DNA from: Saccharomyces paradoxus
Taxonomy: Eukaryota > Ascomycota > Saccharomycetes > Saccharomycetales > Saccharomycetaceae
Length of the DNA: 64,000 nucleotides
NCBI RefSeq assembly: GCF_002079055.1
Contig: NC_047497.1
Location: forward strand, 226,001-290,000
Direction of reading: 5' to 3'
Both the position numbers and the translations under genes were made by a program. Shown here piece after piece: positions 27,510 through 40,200 of this stretch. A model generated the notes under the pieces. The model was not told the DNA's origin. It saw nothing but the letters and a program-made list of their open reading frames with translations, and did no database searches. Position 1 is the stretch's first letter; each line of letters opens with the position of its first letter.

Positions 27510-30500
27510 TTATATCTTTCCCGATAATTTTCTTCCAAAAATTTTTTTAAGTTTCCTACCAAACTTACTGTGATTACCATGATGGTGGTGTGACTTATCT
27601 TTCATGGCTGTATCATCATTATGAAGTTTGTGTATTTCTCCGTTTTTTTCAATTATAGTCACAGGAACACTTAATGGTAGTACTTTAGACAGCTCAGGAT
27701 TTGTTGAATCCAAAGCTGTTGTTCCACCAGATATGTTCCTGTTTGACAATTGGCTTTTATTTCCGAATAGTGAAAATCGGTGGCCTTCTGTACCAGCTTC
27801 GCTTACGTTTTCGTTAGTGTTCATGGATGATACAGTGTAAGGAGAGGAATCATCATTGTTATAACTATTCTTATTGGCTAATATTGGCGTGTCGTTTTCG
27901 TTGGGCTTATTTCTAGAGTCGATCATTGAACTAACTATCTCTGTTTCGTTCATAGAATGAGCAGAATGGTTTGTTCTTGTTTTCAGCGGAGAAGGCAAAC
28001 CAAAAGTCCATGATTTTCTTGAGACATGGCCTTTTTTTTCCTTCCTTTCCTCTGCTTCCGAACTTTCTGCTGCCGCAATTTGAGTATTCTTCGTAATAAG
28101 CGGCTCTCTCAAAGACATGCTTTTAAATCCGAGATTATCTCTCACAGGCCTTTCCTTCTCAAAACTAGACTTCTTGGCGGGGAGTTCATTGGGGTAAAGA
28201 GCACTTTTTTTTTTATCGATGTCCAAAGGGACGTGGTCAGGCAATTGTCTTGAAATTTTGCTTGCCTGAGGGGCCTTTAAATAACATTTGGAAGCCTCTT
28301 GTAAAGCGGAGCCCCTAGGAGTTGGAGGAATTGATGCTTTTTTGCTATGATACGAAGGGGATGAGGCATTGGAAGATGAATGTGATAGTTTATCCAAAGG
28401 AGTAGCCTCATTCGAACTACCACGTAAAGTTCTTACGCACAAGCGATTAAAGGTTTTCCTTTTATCCTCGAGACGCCTGGGGGACATCACAGGAACTTCT
28501 TGAAAACTAGGTTTATTGTATTTTTGCTCTGAAGTACTCGTTGGCGGACTATGACTGTTTGTTCTCGTGTTGGAAGCTGTTGTGTCCTCTACATGAGTAT
28601 CGATATCTGGAGACGTATCGACTGAATAAATGGACGAGGAGGTACTTGATGGAACAGCAGATGTTTTCAAAGCAGTTTTAAATGCTGATTGTGGTGAGCC
28701 TTTCAAAAGGTCAGGCGCAACTCTTGTGGATTCAGTGGAAGATTTTGAGTTCACATTTTCTGAATTTACATCGAGAATATCTGAGCTTGTGCTAGTGAGG
28801 TAAGGGTTGGCACCACGTAGGTACTTAGCCATGTTTGTTCCGGACTGACTAACTTCAGCGCTGCTAGAATTCGGTTCATTATTTTTGTAATCCTTTGTTT
28901 CCCTGGAATTTTCTAACGGGTATTTTAATGGAGGCACGCTAGTTATCGTCTGTTCCATTTGAACGGGTTCATGCATTATTACGTCATAAGAATCATGATA
29001 TTCTTCATCATCATCATCGTCGTCGTCGTCGTCATCGTCATCGTCATCATAATCGTCCTTGTCATCATCGTCCTTGTCATCGTCATCCTTACCATGACAG
29101 CTACCGTTGTTGAGACCGTCATTTTTTTCCTTTGCACCTTCTGTCTCATCCTCTAGTCTAATGTTATTGATCCCAGAAGCGTCAAGAAACGCTTCAGGAC
29201 TTTCCAGTTCATTATCGGAAAGTGCCGCTTCCCGACCTTCTTTTTGGACTAAAAAACAATTCGTATCGACGAGGTCTGGCTTATTTCCTTTTGCACGTTC
29301 TTCCTGTTTTTCTAGATCGTTTTCTTCGGGAATTTTCAGTCCAGTGTGATCCCTGCCAATCTCAGATTCTACACTTGTCTTTGCGGTAGCGCGAAGGTCG
29401 GTTGCTGAGCCTTCTATATAATTATAATCGGATAACTCGCTGTCAATAAGACTGTTCGAATCTTCATTCGGCCCCGCTTCGCTATCTGAGTTCATATGTA
29501 GGGCAGAATTGTTGAAAGAGTCGGGAAGGATAGTATTTACTAAGCTTTCTTTGGTAGCTATAGAATCGTTGTTCTCTGAATTTTCGATATTCTGAGCTTG
29601 ATCTAAAACTGCTGTTGATACTTTTTCCACATCTTTCGGAAGTGAGTCGGCAGGCTCAGGTTTTAATAAAGTCGGTAGACGAATCACGGCCGATCCAACT
29701 TTGGATTTTACTTCCTCTTCTTTGGAAAAGTGCTCTTTTCTTTTGCTTTCTATTAGTTTTAATTCTTCAGCTTCAAGGTCGGCATTCTCCTTAGCTATAT
29801 CCAGCTCTCTTTTCAACAACTCCATCCTCCGTTCTTCATCTAGCTTTACTTTTCGTAATTCTAAGATTAAGCTTTGTTCCCTTTCTTCTTCGTTCAATTT
29901 TGCTATCTCGATATGTGATATTTTTTCCTCTAGGGTATGAACCTCTTTAAGTAATTTTTCAATCTCTTCCTTTTTCTCACGTCCATTGAGATTACCTTTG
30001 TCTTTCCCAGATACGCTGCAATCAAGTACGCTGGACTCAATAAAAGAGTTTTCGTCATCGGATATAGTCATTGGTTTAAATTCAAAAGGATCATGAAGAT
30101 CTTCTTGTAGTTCCTGTTCCGTTTCTTCATTCATGGTTGTTTGTATTAATGGGACGTTGTTATTATTCGGTTGCTTTGATGATTTAGTATGCATCTTAGG
30201 CGATATTTTACTAGGATAATTGTTCCTTGATTTGACTTCAGGTTCAGCTTTTCTTTCATGTAGTCCTGCTGTCTTTGTAGTTTTCTTCCTATGCATTGGT
30301 CTAGCATCGTCGTTTCGAGTAGGTAAAGAATATGCTCTGCCACTCGGATGATGTGAGTGGCTGTTTGGACTATATCTTGGAAGCTCTTCTTGTACTGGTA
30401 CTTCCACAGCCACTAACCCCCTAGGGCCCGGTATGTATTTTTTTATTGTCCTTGTTATACTGCCTGAGTTATCAAGTGACATAGTCCTTGATTTATTGTT

Positions 30501-30887
30501 TTGACTGGTCAAACCTGAAATGTTCAATATCTTTGATGACTGGTGACCTCCGAATTCTCGAAAGGTAGTTTCTGCATCTTCGTTGGCCTTGCGTTGCCTT
30601 CTCACGGTCGAATTATTAGAGGTATTCGTATGTCTTCGATTTGGTAAACTTGACGTGCGCCCGGAGTACCTGTGTATGTTTCCATTCATTGAGGATACCC
30701 TTGTGTTAGTCCTAGAATTTGAGATCATTGTATACCTATTAATCCCTGCGATTGACGCAGTCCGAGATGTAAAACTCTGGTTGTATTGTGGTATTTTACT
30801 TCTGTCAACCGTCCTCCCGTTATGACTGAGCGCATTGCCAATTGCTGCTGCTGCTGCTAGCGCATCTGGGCTACTTTGTTGGACCAT
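27510..30887 (-). CDS. SEG2: SEG2, eisosome-associated protein
   Basis: 1125 residues from ATG 30887 (MVQQSSPDAL); the frame is open 23 codons further only to a TTG, and the known protein starts MVQQ. The S. cerevisiae protein is about 1132 residues. N-terminal Ser/Asn/Arg-rich segments contain conserved stretches such as RTIKKYIPGPRGL. A coiled coil occupies about 305-400 (EKKEEIEKLLKEVHTLEEKI and following heptads). A tract of about 30 Asp/Lys residues lies mid-protein, and the Lys-rich tail is FGRKLKKIFGRKL. It is the paralogue of Seg1 and associates with plasma-membrane eisosomes. Low-complexity length differences from S288c are visible. Confidence 0.93.
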   Translation of the reverse strand: MVQQSSPDALAAAAAIGNALSHNGRTVDRSKIPQYNQSFTSRTASIAGINRYTMISNSRTNTRVSSMNGNIHRYSGRTSSLPNRRHTNTSNNSTVRRQRKANEDAETTFREFGGHQSSKILNISGLTSQNNKSRTMSLDNSGSITRTIKKYIPGPRGLVAVEVPVQEELPRYSPNSHSHHPSGRAYSLPTRNDDARPMHRKKTTKTAGLHERKAEPEVKSRNNYPSKISPKMHTKSSKQPNNNNVPLIQTTMNEETEQELQEDLHDPFEFKPMTISDDENSFIESSVLDCSVSGKDKGNLNGREKKEEIEKLLKEVHTLEEKISHIEIAKLNEEEREQSLILELRKVKLDEERRMELLKRELDIAKENADLEAEELKLIESKRKEHFSKEEEVKSKVGSAVIRLPTLLKPEPADSLPKDVEKVSTAVLDQAQNIENSENNDSIATKESLVNTILPDSFNNSALHMNSDSEAGPNEDSNSLIDSELSDYNYIEGSATDLRATAKTSVESEIGRDHTGLKIPEENDLEKQEERAKGNKPDLVDTNCFLVQKEGREAALSDNELESPEAFLDASGINNIRLEDETEGAKEKNDGLNNGSCHGKDDDDKDDDDKDDYDDDDDDDDDDDDDDEEYHDSYDVIMHEPVQMEQTITSVPPLKYPLENSRETKDYKNNEPNSSSAEVSQSGTNMAKYLRGANPYLTSTSSDILDVNSENVNSKSSTESTRVAPDLLKGSPQSAFKTALKTSAVPSSTSSSIYSVDTSPDIDTHVEDTTASNTRTNSHSPPTSTSEQKYNKPSFQEVPVMSPRRLEDKRKTFNRLCVRTLRGSSNEATPLDKLSHSSSNASSPSYHSKKASIPPTPRGSALQEASKCYLKAPQASKISRQLPDHVPLDIDKKKSALYPNELPAKKSSFEKERPVRDNLGFKSMSLREPLITKNTQIAAAESSEAEERKEKKGHVSRKSWTFGLPSPLKTRTNHSAHSMNETEIVSSMIDSRNKPNENDTPILANKNSYNNDDSSPYTVSSMNTNENVSEAGTEGHRFSLFGNKSQLSNRNISGGTTALDSTNPELSKVLPLSVPVTIIEKNGEIHKLHNDDTAMKDKSHHHHGNHSKFGRKLKKIFGRKLSGKI
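28997..29093. repeat. CAT/CGT trinucleotide tract in SEG2
   Basis: About 95 bp of near-continuous CAT, CGT and CTT triplets on the + strand, encoding the poly-Asp/Lys run of Seg2 on the minus strand. Such tracts are length-variable between strains. Confidence 0.9.
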
Positions 30888-31523
30888 CCTGCTATTTCCA
30901 ATGTTTCCACTACTTGTTGATACTTCCTTTTTTTGGTACTGTTTGCCTGATGTCAATTGTTGAAATTAATGGACGCTATTTCTTCCCTAATAACTAAGTA
31001 ATTTGAAAAGCGTATACGAAGAAAACCAAATTTCGATTTCTTACTTTAAATTTTGGAAATTGCCTCTACAACAATAGCAAAATCCCTTGACCCTTTTTTT
31101 TTTTGTTGATTGCCTATTGCTCGTTCACTTCCCACTTATTTTCACTCGAATTTCACCAGAAGTTGATATGGATAATCATCGGATCAATTCCTGCGGGTAA
31201 AAAGGCGGACCCAACCCAGTATAGGGTTCAGTACTATTTAAAGGATTCACAAGAAAGACTCTATAAGGTTAGAAATCGTAACAAAGTTAGAACACATTTA
31301 TGTAGCAGATCTGATTAGGAACTGCAATTATCTTTTTGGTTATTCATATAAATTATAATTTTTTTATTTATATAGAGAATACAAGTGGAATAATCTTTAA
31401 TGCCAGCTTGTAGTACGCATTACAAAATAATGGAAGGAGCTCAAAATTGAAGAGCGAAGGAAAAGTGACAGTAGAAGGGTGGATTGGAGGGTTGGATGAT
31501 GGAGAAAAAGTAAATAGGTTTAC
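30888..31523. promoter_or_regulatory. SEG2 promoter / GFA1 3' region
   Basis: 636 bp between two tandem leftward genes. A Reb1-like core (CGGGTAA) is at 31194-31200, about 310 bp upstream of SEG2, and a T-run at 31097-31106. Small plus-strand ORFs (for instance 31103-31318) have no supporting signal and are treated as chance. Confidence 0.5.
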
Positions 31524-34424
<2,901 letters not shown>

Positions 34425-35969
34425 TCACAATTCTCCGAATTCGTCGTAGACGGACCTCCAGTTTTTGAAGAACCCATTGAAGAACTTAACACCTAATCCG
34501 ACATCCTTGGATCCTGTAGCAGCTCTGATGCTGTGCATTGACAATTGTGCGATGCCCAGGTCTATGGTGCGAGCACCTGTTTGAGAGGCCAACGATGGGC
34601 CGATAGTACCACCTGATCTTGAATTGTTTTTGATTTGGAAGTATTGCACCTTGTCTCCATTGCGGCGTGCCAATTCTTCTACTAGGGCAGTTCCTACGAC
34701 ATCTGTAGCCATATGACCGTTAGGATCTAACGATAAAGTAATTCCGACGTTGGGCACTGGAAAATGATTCTTCAGATAGACTTCAGGAAAGTTTGGGTTG
34801 TAGAGGTGGTTGACGTCTGCGGACAGAATGATGGAATTAGCCCAAACTGTGTGCAGATCAACTGGCCTCTTGGTGAAGGCAGAAGAACTACGTTCCACCA
34901 CCGACTCCAATAAGCCACCTTTTGCGCCTTGTCTTGTCAATGATCCGATTTCTTCATTATCATACAAAGTGACAGTGGAGAACAAATCAGATTCTTCGGT
35001 GTTAACGTTCTTAGCGTAGCAAATCAAAGCAATCATTGCTGCAAAACTACACAATCTGTCATCTAGACGTGGTGCAAAAAGGAAATGCTTACCGATACCG
35101 CCAATAGTACCCTTTTGAACATCAAATAAGTCCAAATCCATTTGAACCAATTCGGATACTTCGACGCCGGCTAATTGGGCGACGTACCTTAGCAGGTGAA
35201 TGCAGTGTTTGCCAAATAAAGGCGATTTCTTTTCGTCGTCCGTAGGAGGTTCATTGCCTTTGTCATCCGGAGAGGGGAAGCCGATTACTGGGATAGTTTG
35301 GTCCTCTTTATCAAATGGGCCTTCAGCTGGTTTACCGAAATGAGGAGCTAAAGAAGGAATTCGACAAACAGGTAAGGGTGTAGAGTCAACCAAGGCGCTT
35401 TTAATTTCGTTAGTAGCCTTCTTCTTGTAAAGAAGGCGACCACCAATACCCAGGTCCCTGTCTAGCCACAACTCATTCAGAGTACCTCCATAAGGAGCAA
35501 CTGCAATCCTTCCATAACCTTCGGCTGTGTCCTTGAAGGAGACAGGCTTCAATTTGACCGTCAAAGCGTCCACGTGAGAACCAATGATACCGACACCCTT
35601 TTCGGCTTTCCAGTTCTTGCCCAGGATAAAGGCAGACAGATTGGTCCCATTTCTGATAGTGTAGAATTTCCCACCATCTTCGCTAATGGAGTCATTCCAG
35701 TTGGATTTCTCGCTCAAGTATTTGAAGTCATGCTTATCTAATAATTTAGCGAAAAATGAGACTACATGGTAAGTGGTAGGATTCTTGTAAATGAAGTCAA
35801 TAAATTCCTGTGCAATGTCCTCGTAATTGTTCTCGAGGATGCACCACGAATTTTCGCTTTCCCTCTCTTCCTTCTTTTCATTCGCGGTTTTAGTATTTTT
35901 GGATGGCTCCACAGTTAACATCTGTAAAGTTTTCTTCAATTGTTCCAGTATTTCACGTTGTTCCTCCAT
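34425..35969 (-). CDS. APE1: APE1 (LAP4), vacuolar aminopeptidase I
   Basis: 514 residues from ATG 35969; the frame extends 22 codons further without a good start. Residues 1-45 are the Cvt propeptide: an amphipathic helix (MEEQREILEQLKKTLQML) that drives dodecamer aggregation and binds Atg19. The M18 metallopeptidase follows, with His132 in SHVDALT, Asp303 in RLDDRL, Glu339/Glu340 in DNEEIGS, and QLSMHSIR near 479. Two zinc ions per subunit are expected. It cleaves N-terminal leucine and related residues in the vacuole, and is the classic cargo of the cytoplasm-to-vacuole targeting pathway. All catalytic ligands are conserved. Confidence 0.98.
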   Translation of the reverse strand: MEEQREILEQLKKTLQMLTVEPSKNTKTANEKKEERESENSWCILENNYEDIAQEFIDFIYKNPTTYHVVSFFAKLLDKHDFKYLSEKSNWNDSISEDGGKFYTIRNGTNLSAFILGKNWKAEKGVGIIGSHVDALTVKLKPVSFKDTAEGYGRIAVAPYGGTLNELWLDRDLGIGGRLLYKKKATNEIKSALVDSTPLPVCRIPSLAPHFGKPAEGPFDKEDQTIPVIGFPSPDDKGNEPPTDDEKKSPLFGKHCIHLLRYVAQLAGVEVSELVQMDLDLFDVQKGTIGGIGKHFLFAPRLDDRLCSFAAMIALICYAKNVNTEESDLFSTVTLYDNEEIGSLTRQGAKGGLLESVVERSSSAFTKRPVDLHTVWANSIILSADVNHLYNPNFPEVYLKNHFPVPNVGITLSLDPNGHMATDVVGTALVEELARRNGDKVQYFQIKNNSRSGGTIGPSLASQTGARTIDLGIAQLSMHSIRAATGSKDVGLGVKFFNGFFKNWRSVYDEFGEL

Positions 35970-37210
35970 TTTTTTTTCTTGTTTTAATTTGTAGGCTATG
36001 AAAATTTTTACAATTGCACTAAGATTAGAGACCAAGCTGTATATAGCGTACGTCTTGTTCTTATAAAATCAACTACTTATAAATGAATTTTCACTATCTT
36101 ACGGAACGATTAAGGGGTGTGTCAACAATTTACCTAACCCTATTCTCTCTGGCTATCGTTTGCTGTCGCTGCATATCTTTCAGCGCATGGTTGCACAAAA
36201 CGACGTCAGCCCTATCCTCATTTCCCAAAAGCCCTGTCTCAAATTATTTTTTTTGAATAAGAAGAAAAGTGTTCTTTCTCGGACCTACTATGCCCTTGAA
36301 TGAACCTTCAGGAAAACGAACGCTTGCAATCTATACCCTAACTTAGAAGCTGACTAATCCATATTCCTCATGAAATGGTGCGACCTCTATTTATCCCACG
36401 CTAAAAAGGAAGGAGTGGTTCTTGTTTGACGCTTCTTTATCTCATACCAACTAGCGCAAGAGATAAGGGATTGCAAGGTCTTTATGTCTCAAAAGGTAAA
36501 CGCAATTACATTATTCTGCAGGCATTGACATTAAAAGCATGAATACCTGACGGCGTTAGAAGCTGACGCGCTTGCCATGGTTTGAGCCGGATTCACAAGA
36601 CAAAACTGTATGAACAACTAACTGCAGCCGTAGATGAAACTGAGGCGAATAGTGCACATATGTGCGTTTCTTCAATAACAGGGAAGTTAGAATGTGTTGC
36701 ATTCGTCCTCCTTTTTCGCGTTGTGAAATATTTTTGCTGATTTTTCTTTTCGCGTGGTCGTTTTCGCGTTGGCTGTTTGGGCTAAACAGTAAAAACTATT
36801 CTTCATCACGTACCGTACCATCTTGTACCGGCTGGGAGCAGCATTATAGTGGCCACTCTTATTGGCGTTCTTAATATAAGCAAGTGCCCTTTTGTCTCGA
36901 AAGCTGTTTTTCCTTAATCACTTACTCAGATTGTAATCTCGCTAGTTATCCGACTGCTAGGACGTAAATTGAACATCGAGAAATCATTGAAACAAAGAGT
37001 TGAACTCAAAATATATCATCGAACAGGCTGGATATCCATCAAACTTGCTAACAATCGCGAAAAACGAAAAACAACAAATTACGAGAAAGTCAAGGTAAGA
37101 AGAACAACGTCAATTTGCTGGACGAAAAATACTAATAAATAAATCAACAACCAACTATTATTCATTCCTTTATTATTTGTTATTAATATTTTTTATTCTT
37201 GCCACACAAT
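35970..37210. promoter_or_regulatory. Divergent APE1/HSL1 promoter
   Basis: 1241 bp. The left third serves APE1. Nearer HSL1 there are three TTTCGCG boxes within 55 bp (36714-36768), the reverse form of SCB (CGCGAAA). A 70-codon ORF (36662-36874) overlaps the SCB cluster and is not treated as a gene. The HSL1-proximal 250 bp are A-rich, a usual yeast leader. Confidence 0.6.
36714..36768 (-). promoter_or_regulatory. Cluster of three SCB-like elements, HSL1 promoter
   Basis: TTTCGCG at 36714-36720, 36748-36754 and 36762-36768, all in one orientation, about 445-500 bp before the HSL1 ATG. SBF (Swi4-Swi6) binds CNCGAAA, and HSL1 transcription peaks at G1/S in S. cerevisiae. Confidence 0.65.
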
Positions 37211-40200
37211 ATGACTGGCCATGTTTCAAAATCTAGCCAGGTACCTAAAGGCCGCCCGTCCTCGTTGGCGAAGAAGGCAGCTAAAAGGGCTATGGCCAAA
37301 GTGAATTCGAATCCAAAAAGAGCGTCGGCGCATTTGGAGCGTGTGGTGCAATCTGTGAACGATGCCACTAAAAGATTGTCCCAGCCCGAATCTACAGTAA
37401 GTGTTGCTACAAAATCATCAAAGAGAAAATCCAGAGACACGGTAGGTCCTTGGAAACTTGGCAAAACATTAGGGAAGGGATCTTCCGGTAGAGTTCGTTT
37501 GGCTAAAAATATGGAAACAGGGCAATTAGCTGCCATTAAGATTGTGCCCAAGAGGAAAGCCCTCGTTCATTGTTCTAATAACGGGACCGTTCCTAATTCT
37601 TACTCTTCTTCCATGGTGACTTCCAATGTATCCTCTCCCTCAATAGCATCCAGGGAACATAGTAATCGTTCTCAGACTAATCCATATGGTATAGAGAGAG
37701 AGATAGTGATTATGAAATTAATTTCTCACACAAACGTAATGGCGTTGTTTGAAGTTTGGGAGAACAAATCAGAGTTGTACTTAGTGTTAGAATATGTCGA
37801 TGGTGGTGAATTGTTCGATTATTTGGTCTCGAAGGGGAAGCTACCTGAAAGAGAGGCTATCCATTATTTCAAGCAGATAGTGGAGGGTGTTTCTTATTGT
37901 CATTCTTTCAACATATGCCATCGTGACCTGAAGCCTGAAAATTTATTGTTAGATAAAAAGAATAGGAGAATCAAAATTGCTGATTTCGGTATGGCAGCTT
38001 TAGAGCTTCCTAACAAACTTTTGAAAACTTCATGTGGTTCTCCACACTATGCTTCTCCTGAAATCGTTATGGGAAGACCATATCATGGTGGTCCGAGCGA
38101 TGTCTGGTCCTGCGGTATCGTTCTATTTGCACTACTGACCGGTCATTTACCGTTCAATGATGATAATATCAAGAAGTTGCTGTTGAAAGTTCAGTCTGGA
38201 AAATATCAAATGCCCTCGAATTTATCTCCTGAGGCTCGTGATTTGATATCAAAAATACTGGTAATTGACCCAAAAAAAAGAATTACTACCCAAGAGATAT
38301 TGAAACACCCTCTGATCAAGAAATATGATGATCTCCCGGTTAATAAAATGCTCAGAAAAATGAGGAAGGATAACATGGCGAGAGGTAAATCCAACTCAGA
38401 CTTACATTTGTTAAATAATGTCTCGCCCTCTGTTGTAACTTTACATTCAAAAAGCGAAATTGATGAATCGATTTTAAGGAGTTTGCAGATTTTGTGGCAT
38501 GGAGTTTCTCGTGAACTAATCACTGCTAAGTTGCTTCAAAAGCCAATGTCGGAAGAAAAACTATTCTACTCATTGTTATTGCAGTATAAACAGCGTCACT
38601 CAATATCATTGTCCTCGTTAAGCGAGAATAAAAAATCGGTAAAGGAAAGTATCATAAATGAACCAAAAACAGAGTATACATCCGAAATTTCCAATATCAT
38701 AAACGTAAGGAGCGACAATGATGTGAAAACTTTACACTCTCCAGAAATTCATTCCGGACGTGCTTCAGAATTAAGTCGAAACAACACCATTACAAGCATT
38801 AATCCAAAAGTTAACGCCCCTGTGTTGACACAAAAATCACAGTTTAGTATCAATACGCTCAGTCAACCAAGAAATAATAAGCCCGAAGCTGAATCTGTAA
38901 CATTACCACCTGCTATTCCCATATTCAATGCTTCGTCATCAAGGGTTTTCCGTAACTCATATTCTTCTATTTCATCACGTTCGAAAAGATCCCTACGTTT
39001 ATCAAATTCCAGATTATCATTGTCCGCTTCGACTTCTAGAGAAACTGTGCATAATAACGAGATGCCTCCGCCTCAACTGCCGAAATCGCCTTCAAGGTAT
39101 TCGTTGTCAGGAAAGGCAATCCACGTCTCTCCATCTAATAAATCAATACATAAATCGCTTTCAAGGATGAACATAGCCCCAACTGCTACTGTTAGAAGAA
39201 CGTTACAAAATTCAGCTTCGAAGAGATCGTTATACTCATTACAGTCAATTTCAAAACGTTCCCTAAACTTGAATGATTTATTAGTCTTCGACGATCCTCT
39301 CCCCAGTAAGATACCGGGGTCTGAAAATCTGGATAAATCAGAACCTCACTCGTTGGAATCAGACTCTGACTTTGAGATATTATGTGACCAAATCTTATTT
39401 GGAAACGCTTTAGATAAAATTCTAGAAGAGGAAGAGGACAACGAAAGAGACAGTGATACGCCAAGACAGAGGCGTAACGATATAAAAACCGCGACAGATA
39501 CCGTTACAATCTCTGGGTCATCTATGGATAAGGAAAATGAAGGCCCGGAGTATCCAACCAAGACTGAAAAAAAATCATTCAATATGTCGTATAAACCATC
39601 AGAGGAGATGTCAGGAATCTCTTCATTTTCTATCTTCCAGGAAGAAAATACTTTGACTTCGAGTTATTTGGAAGAACAAAAGCCAAAAAGGGCGGCCCTT
39701 TCTGATATCACAAATTCGTTTAATAAAACTAATAAACAGTTTTTCAAAAATCAAGGCATGAGGATGGAAAAGAAGATCCACAAAGAACAGCCCCTCAAAA
39801 AAAATGACCGCTCGCCACCACTTAGACCTGCTCAGCCCCAAGAACTTCGTGTACATTCTTTGCCTAATGATCAAGGCAAAGCATCCCTATCTCTAGATCC
39901 TCGCCGTAACGTCTCCCAGCCGGTTAATTCAAAAGTAGAATCGCTATTGCAGGGATTGAAGCTTAAAAAAGAATCACCCTCTCACTGGACCCATGAGAGG
40001 GGTTCCTTGTTTATGAGTGGAGATGCAGAAGATGAAAAACCTGTCAAAACCTCGGATGATTCGATTGAAAGTTCATACGGACATTTCACAACAGTAGCGA
40101 CATCTTCAAGAGATCCCAGTGTTTTAGCAGAATCCAGTACGATTCAAAAACCACTGTTGTCTTTACCTTCTAGCTTTTTGAACACATCTATGACATTCAA

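Noticed and set aside
37199-37210. Four-codon 5' extension of HSL1
   Set aside because: Begins with TTG; the ATG at 37211 gives the known N-terminus. Similar TTG or GTG extensions were dropped for PRR1, AAT1, SEG2, MTC2, MBR1, BUD2 and YKL091C.
37183-37551. 122-codon minus-strand ORF over the start of HSL1
   Set aside because: Lies opposite the conserved N-terminus of Hsl1 and has no recognisable feature.
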